Assembly (NCBI GenBank): GCA_021779955.1
Contig: JAJXZS010000034.1
Coordinates: 248,001-312,000 of the forward strand
DNA length: 64,000 nucleotides
Direction of reading: 5' to 3'
Source of the DNA: Chloroflexota bacterium
GTDB taxonomy: Bacteria > Chloroflexota > Anaerolineae > Anaerolineales > Anaerolineaceae
Below are positions 8,254 through 14,546 of the stretch, piece by piece (position 1 is the first letter of the stretch; every line of letters begins with the position of its first letter). The notes under the pieces are model-generated. The model did no database searches and was not told where the DNA came from. It was given only the letters and a program-made list of their open reading frames with translations. The position numbers were made by a program, and so were the translations under genes.

Positions 8254-8640
8254 TCATGCCTTCTTCTTTCCGGCTCTGGATTCGGCCTTCTTCATATTCT
8301 CGGCCAGGCGGAATTCTACGATGCGGGTGATCAGATCAAGAGGGATGGGGCGATCGAGGGGGAACTGGATCGTGCCTTTGGATGTGACATAAGGCGCCAG
8401 TTCGTCCTTAAAGGCAGCGACTCCGCTTGAAGTGGGGAAGAAGCTGATGTGGTCCTTGAATCCTCCAAAGTACACCAGGTCGCCGTTGAGGTAGTAGCAA
8501 GGTATCTGGTAGCTGATGATCTCCTTTGCGCCCGGAGCAGCAGCTCTGATCGCGGCGCGGATTTCCTGCATGGTCTTTTGGATCTCTGCCGGGAATTGCG
8601 CAATGTATTCGTCTACTGAAGCAGATGCGTTGCTTTTCAT
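8254..8640 (-). CDS. DUF1801 domain protein (YdhG/iron-chaperone-like)
   Basis: 128 residues matching the DUF1801 pattern: VDEYIAQFPAEIQKTMQEIRAAIR at the N-terminus, then APGAKEIISYQIPCYYLNGDLVYFGGFKDHISFFP and a C-terminal SKGTIQFPLDRPIPLDLITRIVEFRLAEN. The fold resembles frataxin-like iron-binding domains, and some members (B. subtilis Fra) act as iron chaperones; the function here is unproven. The C-terminus is Lys-rich (AGKKKA). It stands alone with about 100 bp on either side. Confidence 0.9.
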   Translation of the reverse strand: MKSNASASVDEYIAQFPAEIQKTMQEIRAAIRAAAPGAKEIISYQIPCYYLNGDLVYFGGFKDHISFFPTSSGVAAFKDELAPYVTSKGTIQFPLDRPIPLDLITRIVEFRLAENMKKAESRAGKKKA

Positions 8641-8738
8641 ACACTCTCCAATCCGGGGATAATGCTCAAGTCAAGTTACCGGCACGTATTATATGGGAAA
8701 ATATTGAAGGCTGCTGTAAAAATCTAAGAACCCTGTCC

Positions 8739-9155
8739 TCAGGCCATTACAGTCTCGAGCCTGCCAAGTGTTACCGGCACACCTGTGCGCAGGGTGTTAT
8801 GAATTTCAGCCAGGCGATCGGTCAGCTCGGCGAGTTGGCGAATTTGAAGGGGTACGGCATTGGCAGTAACCCGCGCATTGTAGGTGACGTTTTGGGCAGG
8901 CTCACCCGCTTCCCCAAATTCACCTTCGACTTCGACCTCCACCTGCTCAATCTGAATACCCTGTTTGGCAGCTTCGCGATAGAGATCATTGCAAAAGCAT
9001 GTGGAAAGAGCGAGGAAGAGCAGTTCGCCGGTATTGATGCTCGATCCGTAGCCCGAAGCTTTGGGCGCGATCTTGAGCGCATGGATGATGTCATTTGTGG
9101 AGACTGAAGCCTGGTGCTGTCCGCGGCTGTTGAGCACCCTGACAGAAATCTTCAT
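8739..9155 (-). CDS. OsmC family peroxidase-like protein
   Basis: 138 residues with OsmC-family features: the GSSINTGELLFLALSTCFCNDLYREAAKQGI segment contains the catalytic Cys region (TCFCND), but the second conserved Cys of true OsmC/Ohr, usually near residue 120, is absent (the C-terminus reads NTLRTGVPVTLGRLETV). It therefore belongs to the broad OsmC-like group that binds or reduces peroxides through thiols, with altered chemistry possible. The start ATG is preceded by AGGAGGAC. Its neighbours are unrelated. Confidence 0.85.
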   Translation of the reverse strand: MKISVRVLNSRGQHQASVSTNDIIHALKIAPKASGYGSSINTGELLFLALSTCFCNDLYREAAKQGIQIEQVEVEVEGEFGEAGEPAQNVTYNARVTANAVPLQIRQLAELTDRLAEIHNTLRTGVPVTLGRLETVMA

Positions 9156-9194
9156 TTTGTCCTCCTCTAAACGTCGATCATGCCGACGAAGAGA

Positions 9195-9959
9195 TTATTC
9201 CTTGCACTTGCCGCTGGCACCGACCTGGTAGAGGGCATCTATCTCGACCTGCGAAAGCGCCCGATCATAAATGGCTACTTCATCCACAATGCCCTCGAAG
9301 CCCTTGGCTGTGTCGTTTGGAAGGCCGCCGATGTAGAATGTGGATTCGGCGGGGGTATTCAGGGGTAGATCACCTGTGGCAACCGGCTGGCCATTTACAT
9401 AGAGGGTAAAGGAAGAGCCCGTGTTCGAAACGGCCACATGATACCACTCGCCGACATTCAAGTCGGGCCCGAAGATCCTTCTTCCCCATTGAGAGAAGAA
9501 AAGACTCTTTGCGGCTGTTCCCAGGTGAAAGGTTTGCTCGAGCGATCCGAAGTTCCCGTAGCCTGCAAGAAACCCCTCCCCTTCGGGTGCAGCTTCGAGT
9601 TTCATCCAGAGTTCGATCGTACGGTCGGAGTCTGCGCTGGGGAACTCGGCAGCAGTTGCGGCAACGTATGCAGACCCGTTGAAGGCGAATGCCTGGCCCA
9701 CTTTGCCTTCAGCATAGGCTACACTTTCCGAAAGGGTACCGGTGTTTTCACCCTGGATGTCTTCAGGGCTGGCGTCGCCAGGCCACCATGCGACAAGGCC
9801 GGCGGGAGCGAGGATACAGGGCACGCTTTCATCCCGAGCGGGAGGCACTCCCCAAAAGCGTTCAAGGGAACACGAGGCACTTGAAAGGGTTACCAGCAGA
9901 GCCAGTGACAATAAAAACCAACGCAGAAAATGGCGTTTTTCTCGTCCCCTTCCTGTCAT
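9195..9959 (-). CDS. Lipoprotein with LamG/concanavalin-A-like domain
   Basis: 254 residues. The N-terminus (RHFLRWFLLSLALLVTLSSASC) is a lipoprotein signal with a lipobox ending at about Cys30. From about residue 50 it shows a LamG-type jelly roll: GLVAWWPGDASPEDIQG, then VGQAFAFNGSAYV, RTIELWMKLEA, GEWYHVAVSNTGSSFTLYVN and GIVDEVAIYDRALSQVEIDALY, a series typical of Concanavalin A-like lectin/glucanase domains. Such domains bind sugars or proteins at the cell surface. No catalytic domain is attached, so an adhesive or binding role is likely. The end GASGKCKE is short. It stands alone. Confidence 0.88.
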   Translation of the reverse strand: MTGRGREKRHFLRWFLLSLALLVTLSSASCSLERFWGVPPARDESVPCILAPAGLVAWWPGDASPEDIQGENTGTLSESVAYAEGKVGQAFAFNGSAYVAATAAEFPSADSDRTIELWMKLEAAPEGEGFLAGYGNFGSLEQTFHLGTAAKSLFFSQWGRRIFGPDLNVGEWYHVAVSNTGSSFTLYVNGQPVATGDLPLNTPAESTFYIGGLPNDTAKGFEGIVDEVAIYDRALSQVEIDALYQVGASGKCKE

Positions 9960-10048
9960 AAGCCGCTCCAGTCCTGGTTCAGTGACCGAACCAAAAGCCT
10001 GCTCCTATTAATATAAAACTATCGGGGCTGGCTTTCAAGCAGCGGAAG

Positions 10049-10918
10049 TCAACGGAGCGCTGAGAAAAGGGCGAGGACGACAGGAATGTCAGTGCCTGCG
10101 TGGAAGAGGAAGGAGCCCAAAATGCTATCCGTCTTCTGCATGATGAACCCCCAGGCGAGTGCAAGCGGGAGGAGAAAAGCGAAGAAGAGCAGAATATCGG
10201 GTGAATACGAAACGCCGGTGTGGTGCAGCGTGAATGGGATGGCAATGACGAGATTCGATAGGAACCTGCCCAGGAAGGGATCGAGACGCTGAAGGAAGAG
10301 CCCGCGGAAGAGGAGTTCTTCGTTGAAGGCGTTGCCGATGATGAAGATGAGAATCCAGGGGATCCAGGAGACGACCTCGCGCATGTACAGCTCACGCGCG
10401 CCAAACAAGAATTGGGCCGAGAAGATGGAGCTTGCCGCAAAGAGGACAAATCCGATGAAGCCGATGAGCAATCCCAGGCCGAGGCGGCCTTTCTTGACGT
10501 AGATGGAGGCCAGGCTGGTCTTGGAAAAAAGCATGGCAAGCAGGATGACACCAACAATGATGATACTGCTATCGAGTTTATCGAGGGCGAGCCCTGCAGG
10601 CGAGTAGAGAGGGATGCGCAGAAGCTGGAGTAGCCAGTCGCGGGAAGGTACGTAGTAGTCGATACCCATGGCGAGTGCGGCGACAAAGCCGGCGAAGAAA
10701 AGCTGCCAGTAGTTCTTCAGGCGGGGGTTTTCACGGGCAAAAAGCGCACAAATGAGGAGCCCGACGATGAGGATCACCCTGCCGAAGGGATCGACCATGG
10801 CAGGCAGCAGCGGACGGATGTGACTGAAAACGACGAAGATGAGAATGCCGAAGGCCAGAATAATGAAGAAAAGGACTGCCCGCCGCCAACCTTTTGGAGA
10901 TGCCTGGTCAGTATTCAT
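10049..10918 (-). CDS. CPBP family intramembrane metalloprotease (copy 1)
   Basis: 289 residues with about eight membrane helices. The CAAX-protease/bacteriocin-processing (ABI) motifs are present: NEELLFRGLFLQRL (EExxxR, about residue 200), FTLHHTG (motif 2 His) and FLFHAGTD (motif 4 His). These residues coordinate the metal in Rce1-like proteases. Bacterial members cleave prenylated or other membrane peptides; the substrate is unknown. Start ATG 10918 has AGAGGAGT upstream and an extended -10 promoter 36 nt upstream. A second, divergent CPBP gene lies just upstream on the same strand. Confidence 0.9.
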   Translation of the reverse strand: MNTDQASPKGWRRAVLFFIILAFGILIFVVFSHIRPLLPAMVDPFGRVILIVGLLICALFARENPRLKNYWQLFFAGFVAALAMGIDYYVPSRDWLLQLLRIPLYSPAGLALDKLDSSIIIVGVILLAMLFSKTSLASIYVKKGRLGLGLLIGFIGFVLFAASSIFSAQFLFGARELYMREVVSWIPWILIFIIGNAFNEELLFRGLFLQRLDPFLGRFLSNLVIAIPFTLHHTGVSYSPDILLFFAFLLPLALAWGFIMQKTDSILGSFLFHAGTDIPVVLALFSALR

Positions 10919-10952
10919 ATACTCCTCTCCGCTGGTTTCTTGGATCTTAGTA

Positions 10953-10962
10953 CCATTATACA
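10953..10962 (-). promoter_or_regulatory. Extended -10 promoter of CPBP copy 1
   Basis: TGTATAATGG on the minus strand, 36 nt before ATG 10918. Identical in sequence to the PPOX promoter element at 7401 and at nearly the same distance from its gene. Confidence 0.7.
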
Positions 10963-10988
10963 GAAGGAAAGGCGAGTTGATTCAGGTT

Positions 10989-11699
10989 CTAGAAACGAAT
11001 CCAGCCTGTTTGGGTGGTCAGGAAAGACAGCGCGCTGAGACCGATGGCATTGATGGTCATGTGCAAAATGATCGTCGGCCAGATGGAGCGGCTGCGATTG
11101 TATATATAAGCAAAGGCAAAGCCGAGGATAAAGATGGGCACGATCGCTGTAAGGTCGGCGTGAACCAGCGAGAAGAGGGCGGCGCTGATAAGACCAGCTT
11201 TCACCCAACCCAATGAATCACGAAGCCCGCCGAAAACGAAGCCGCGAAAGAAGACCTCTTCGACGAATGGAGCAATTCCCACCCCGCCGATCCAGAGCCA
11301 ACCTGTCCAGGTGACTTCGCTCAACGTCTGTTGGAGGCCGGCTTGCGAAGTGGTGTGAAAAACGCTTTGAAGGAAGAGGTTATAGGCGCCGTTGAAAGCA
11401 TAAAAAACGATGATGATGCCAAAACCGATGACCAAAAACGCCGCGGGGAAACGGCGCAGGCCGAGGGAAGACCAACTGACATGATATTTATGAACACTCA
11501 GCAGCCAGACCGGCACCAGGAGGAGCAATTCACCCAGGGAAATGTACACCCCCAGGTCCACAAGCAAGCCGAGTGCACTTGTCAGGACCACGGCGACGAC
11601 AGAAAGGATGATCCACAACCCAAGGCCGGCGATCCCAAGCCATACTTCGCGGCGTGTCCAGGGGATTACGGGAAACGGATTTTGCTCTGAATTTTCCAT
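10989..11699 (-). CDS. CPBP family intramembrane metalloprotease (copy 2)
   Basis: 236 residues and about seven helices. Motifs: EEVFFRGFVFGGLRD (EExxxR), FSLVHADL (His) and HMTINAIG (His-x3-N), the complete CPBP active-site set. It is shorter than copy 1 and differs widely from it, so the pair is not a recent duplication. ATG 11699 is preceded by GATGAGG; a TATAAT box lies about 75 nt upstream. The two CPBP genes are separated by 70 bp containing copy 1's own promoter, so they are adjacent but can be expressed separately. Confidence 0.9.
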   Translation of the reverse strand: MENSEQNPFPVIPWTRREVWLGIAGLGLWIILSVVAVVLTSALGLLVDLGVYISLGELLLLVPVWLLSVHKYHVSWSSLGLRRFPAAFLVIGFGIIIVFYAFNGAYNLFLQSVFHTTSQAGLQQTLSEVTWTGWLWIGGVGIAPFVEEVFFRGFVFGGLRDSLGWVKAGLISAALFSLVHADLTAIVPIFILGFAFAYIYNRSRSIWPTIILHMTINAIGLSALSFLTTQTGWIRF

Positions 11700-11773
11700 G
11701 AAACCTCATCCTGTAAAGCTCTGAAGCGTGGGAATCTCGTGAAGGACAAGTACCTGTCCCCCTCTTTGTGAGA

Positions 11774-11779
11774 ATTATA
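11774..11779 (-). promoter_or_regulatory. -10 box upstream of CPBP copy 2
   Basis: TGTATAATTC on the minus strand with TATAAT at 11779-11774, about 75 nt before ATG 11699. Confidence 0.5.
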
Positions 11780-11873
11780 CATTCGACCCATGTTTGTGCA
11801 GCCTGATTGCGGTAATCAATTCTTACAGGCTGTTCTGCTCGATATTTCGTTTTCAGTTTGACCAGTCCAAGAT

Positions 11874-12218
11874 TCAAGGCAGCTGAGTGATGCCGATCAT
11901 GTTCCCATCAGCGTCTTTGACAGATGCGACCAGCTTGCCATATCCAACATCTCTGACGTCTTGAACCAACGTTGCACCTCCATCGATCAAACCCTGGAGT
12001 GCCTGCCGGATGTCTGGCACCGAGAAGTAGGGAGTAACCCCCGTCATTCCCTGCTGGCCTCCATCGGGAACAAGGCCGATGTCCTGATCAGCGACCCTGT
12101 ATCCCACATAATATGGCGCGTCTGCGATGGGATCAACGCCAAGCAATTTGGTAAAAAGCGATTTCGCTTTTTGGAGATCTTCGACTGGATAAAGCACCGT
12201 CCAAACGCCTTGATTCAT
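11874..12218 (-). CDS. VOC family protein
   Basis: 114 residues. Two beta-alpha-beta-beta-beta halves are visible: VWTVLYPVEDLQKAKSLFTKLLGVDPIADAPYYVGYRV, and TPYFSVPDIRQALQGLIDGGATLVQDVRDVGYGKLVASVKDADGNMIGITQLP. The final strand has Gly-Ile rather than the usual Glu metal ligand, and the first lacks His, so metal binding is doubtful; this resembles antibiotic-binding or CFP32-like VOC proteins. AGGAGGC precedes the ATG. It is one of three VOC proteins in the window (with 6089 and 17275), which are not close copies. Confidence 0.88.
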   Translation of the reverse strand: MNQGVWTVLYPVEDLQKAKSLFTKLLGVDPIADAPYYVGYRVADQDIGLVPDGGQQGMTGVTPYFSVPDIRQALQGLIDGGATLVQDVRDVGYGKLVASVKDADGNMIGITQLP

Positions 12219-12308
12219 TTGATGCCTCCTTTAACTACCGAAGTCTGATAGCAGAGAACATGGTAGCACGGGAAATATAAATTCAGGTTAAACGCACAAT
12301 TGCAGAAA

Positions 12309-12358
12309 CCGCGAAGCGGACACCCGGGGGAATCGACCGGGTATGTCCGAATTCGCGG
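12309..12358. repeat. Long imperfect inverted repeat (3' hairpin)
   Basis: CCGCGAA (12309-12315) pairs with TTCGCGG (12352-12358), and inside it CGGACA...TGTCCG and CCGG...CCGG continue the stem around an ATCGA loop. It lies after the lipoprotein gene ending at 12400 (minus strand). No clear T run follows, so termination is uncertain. Confidence 0.6.
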
Positions 12359-12399
12359 CTTCGAAGGTGCGTATGCAATGATCTGGAGCGAAATGCCCG

Positions 12400-12885
12400 T
12401 TATGCGTTGATCACGACATAGACGTTCCCATCATCTTGAGGGGTGATCGAGATGGTAGCGCTCTCTGCTTCCTTCTTGTAGATCAACATTTTATTGCCAA
12501 CAGTGCCTTCTTCAATATCGGTGAGGAGCCAGTCCAGCCCTGCCATTTCTTTGTTGTAGAACGCCTGGATGACTTCCACCGGAACATCGATGGCGAAGTA
12601 GTATCCGCCCGAGATCTCATCGCCCGCAATGGCATCGGGCATGACACGAATGCCATGCCAGTATTCATAGGGGACTTGCGAAGGCATGGGCAAGCCCGTC
12701 ATCGATGACTGGACGGAGGTTTCCATGGGCCTCGCGGTGATCGTGGGCACGTTGGAAAAGATGGACGAAGAAACGCCGCCCTGTCCAGTTGTGGGGGTTG
12801 GTGTGGGCTTTTGCCCGATCACGGTACACGCCGACAATACGGCAAAGAGAAAACAAACGACTGTGACTTTAGTGATGGCTTTCAT
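12400..12885 (-). CDS. Predicted lipoprotein, unknown function
   Basis: 161 residues. MKAITKVTVVCFLFAVLSAC is a lipoprotein signal with lipobox LSAC and Cys20, followed by a Thr/Pro/Ser-rich tether (QKPTPTPTTG...). The C-terminal 90 residues form a compact alpha/beta unit: YEYWHGIRVMPDAIAG, then YFAIDVPVEVIQAFYNKEM, LDWLLTDIEEG, KMLIYKKEAESATISITPQ and NVYVVINA. I recall this layout from small extracellular proteins of Anaerolineae but cannot name a family. A -10 box (TATATAATGG on the minus strand) lies about 54 nt upstream of the ATG. It stands alone. Confidence 0.8.
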   Translation of the reverse strand: MKAITKVTVVCFLFAVLSACTVIGQKPTPTPTTGQGGVSSSIFSNVPTITARPMETSVQSSMTGLPMPSQVPYEYWHGIRVMPDAIAGDEISGGYYFAIDVPVEVIQAFYNKEMAGLDWLLTDIEEGTVGNKMLIYKKEAESATISITPQDDGNVYVVINA

Positions 12886-12938
12886 GATTTCCCTCTGGTT
12901 GGTGGTGGTGAAAAAGATGCGCCCCCTTAGATGATCCC

Positions 12939-12944
12939 ATTATA
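12939..12944 (-). promoter_or_regulatory. -10 box of the lipoprotein gene at 12400
   Basis: TATAAT on the minus strand within TATATAATGG, 54 nt before ATG 12885. Confidence 0.55.
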
Positions 12945-12962
12945 TAGAGCGCAGACATCCAG

Positions 12963-12994
12963 ACAAATAAAAAACACCTTGCAGAGTTGCAAGG
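12963..12994 (-). terminator. Rho-independent terminator of the DUF998 gene
   Basis: On the minus strand CCTTGC (12994-12989) pairs with GCAAGG (12982-12977) and is followed by GTGTTTTTTATTT. It sits 32 nt after the stop of the gene at 13026. Confidence 0.85.
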
Positions 12995-13025
12995 CGTTGA
13001 GTTCGAGGCAAATTCGGGTGTGAAA

Positions 13026-13664
13026 TCAACTCCGTTTTAAGAGCTTTATGCCAAAAATGAACATCCAGAGCATAAATGGTACGATCAGGGCGCGTTGGAT
13101 CAGGCCAAGCCAGCCGGCAAATGCGATTTGAAACTGGGTTATCTTGGAAGAGACGGTGAAAAGAACGAGGTTAGCGGTGATGATCAGCGCAAGGGAGATC
13201 GTCCATGTGCAGAATGATTTCCAGGCAGGATCGCTGTTGAAACGGCGCAGGTAGACAAAAGTGCTGATGGGCATGAGCAGAAAGGCAAGCGAGCCAAGGA
13301 TGCCATGGATGGTTCCATGTACAGTCCCTTGATTGACCGGCGTTTCTGCGGGGTCCATCACAAAAGGTCCCGAAACCATAAACAATACCGCAATCATCGT
13401 GAGGAAGATCAAACCACCGCGAGAAGCTTTTCCGGTTGGAAATTCGGCGGCGATTCGCCGCGTGAAAACGAACATCAGCGCGCCGGTCAGAATAAAGTTG
13501 GTTATCTGGATCCAGCCGCGAGGACCCAGAGACAGGGCGCTGATAAAATCTGCCAGGGCGTTGTAGCCGGGCCGAAGGAAATCTTCGAGGGTAAAGGTGA
13601 TCACAAACAGGGCTGGGAAGATAATGCCTGCCCAGGCTGTCAGCTTCTTCAGTTCCGGAGTCAT
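13026..13664 (-). CDS. DUF998 family membrane protein
   Basis: 212 residues with six predicted helices. Matches DUF998: WAGIIFPALFVITFTLEDFLRPGYNALADFISALSLGPRGWIQITNFILTG at the N-terminus, then GPFVMDPAETPVNQGTVHGTIHGILG in the middle. The 'D..S.LSLG..GW.Q..NF...G' pattern is diagnostic. Function is unknown; distant links to cytochrome b561-like proteins have been suggested for the family. No Shine-Dalgarno site precedes the ATG, but TAAAAT lies exactly 7 nt before it, so the transcript may be leaderless. A strong terminator follows the gene. Confidence 0.9.
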   Translation of the reverse strand: MTPELKKLTAWAGIIFPALFVITFTLEDFLRPGYNALADFISALSLGPRGWIQITNFILTGALMFVFTRRIAAEFPTGKASRGGLIFLTMIAVLFMVSGPFVMDPAETPVNQGTVHGTIHGILGSLAFLLMPISTFVYLRRFNSDPAWKSFCTWTISLALIITANLVLFTVSSKITQFQIAFAGWLGLIQRALIVPFMLWMFIFGIKLLKRS

Positions 13665-13671
13665 TAGTTAC

Positions 13672-13677
13672 ATTTTA
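13672..13677 (-). promoter_or_regulatory. -10-like box next to the DUF998 start codon
   Basis: TAAAAT on the minus strand, 7 nt before ATG 13664, with no ribosome binding site between. It fits the leaderless pattern seen at 2156, 59417 and 63983, but is a weaker match. Confidence 0.4.
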
Positions 13678-13804
13678 ACCTTCCCGGCTTATTGAGGCCT
13701 GGCAAGGTCCCTTTGAACTGGAAAGGGCTACAAAACCATTAACACCTTATAAATCGTTCGTGCAAGCCGGTGAGGATATAAGTATGGCGTGTAAAGAGAA
13801 AGCT

Positions 13805-14482
13805 CTACCCTCGTTTAGGGCATGAAGGAAGGCCACAAGAATCGGGCGGGAGCGTTTTGCAGGCGGCCGACCATGTGCTCAACGCAGCCGAGATAAGGGG
13901 ATGAACCTTCTGGTCAGTGATGCCAAAGGAAGCAGCCATCTTCAACTGGCTGGATGCGAGAGGGATGGCAAGCGATTCCCAGCCTGTTAGTGGAACGCCG
14001 CCGATGCGATGGATGAGATCGAGCCAGCGCACTGAAACGACAGGGCCGGAAAGCACGGGGAAAGTGGCGCTACTTCGATCGAAGTAGCCGATTAACTTTG
14101 CGCAATCATCGGCGTTGGCTTCGAGTAAAGCGCGCCATGAACCTTTGAAGCGCCCCTGCACTCCACGGCAAACCTGCCACCAGACGCGCCCGATGTATTG
14201 CGGCGCGCCGATATGCAGCGACACGATCGCCTCAGTCACCTCTTGCGAAACCTTGTAAGCCACCTGCGAAGGGTCGAACAGCCAATTTTCCTGATGATCT
14301 ACAAGAACCGCCCATTGTTCCGGGCCGGGAAGATTGGTGCTGGCGACGGCTCCAAGGGTGAGCAGGTTCAGACGGCGTTCGACCGAAGACACGCTCTGCA
14401 CGAGCCTGGCAGGGTCGTGCTGTCCGCAAAGGCCCAGAGGAAGGCTGGAGAAGGCGTCAACGAGCGGGGAAGATAATGTCAT
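13805..14482 (-). CDS. Uncharacterised protein, possibly DNA-glycosylase-fold related
   Basis: 225 residues from ATG 14482. I do not recognise it firmly. The stretch GRFKGSWRALLEANADDCAKLIGYF, then ATFPVLSGPVVSVRWLDLIHRIGG and LTGWESLAIPLASSQLKMAASFGI, resembles helical uncharacterised proteins related to HhH-GPD glycosylase/queuosine-salvage folds ('FP.LSG...S..WL..L'), with low certainty. The frame is open upstream to a GTG at 14530, but that part contains the terminator hairpin of the neighbouring gene, so the shorter start is preferred. The C-terminus is Cys-containing (KTLPPDSCGLPSCPKRG). Confidence 0.65.
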   Translation of the reverse strand: MTLSSPLVDAFSSLPLGLCGQHDPARLVQSVSSVERRLNLLTLGAVASTNLPGPEQWAVLVDHQENWLFDPSQVAYKVSQEVTEAIVSLHIGAPQYIGRVWWQVCRGVQGRFKGSWRALLEANADDCAKLIGYFDRSSATFPVLSGPVVSVRWLDLIHRIGGVPLTGWESLAIPLASSQLKMAASFGITDQKVHPLISAALSTWSAACKTLPPDSCGLPSCPKRG

Positions 14483-14500
14483 AGGCGGAATCAGATGGAT

Positions 14501-14528
14501 GAAAGGGGGAAGGCAGCGCCTTCCCCCC
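14501..14528 (-). terminator. Terminator hairpin of the LTD/MBL gene
   Basis: GGGGGAAGGC (14505-14514) and GCCTTCCCCC (14518-14527) form a perfect 10-bp stem with a 3-nt loop. On the minus strand it is followed by TTTC. It lies 19 nt after the stop of the gene at 14547. Confidence 0.75.
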
Positions 14529-14546
14529 ACTGTATTAACTCAAATG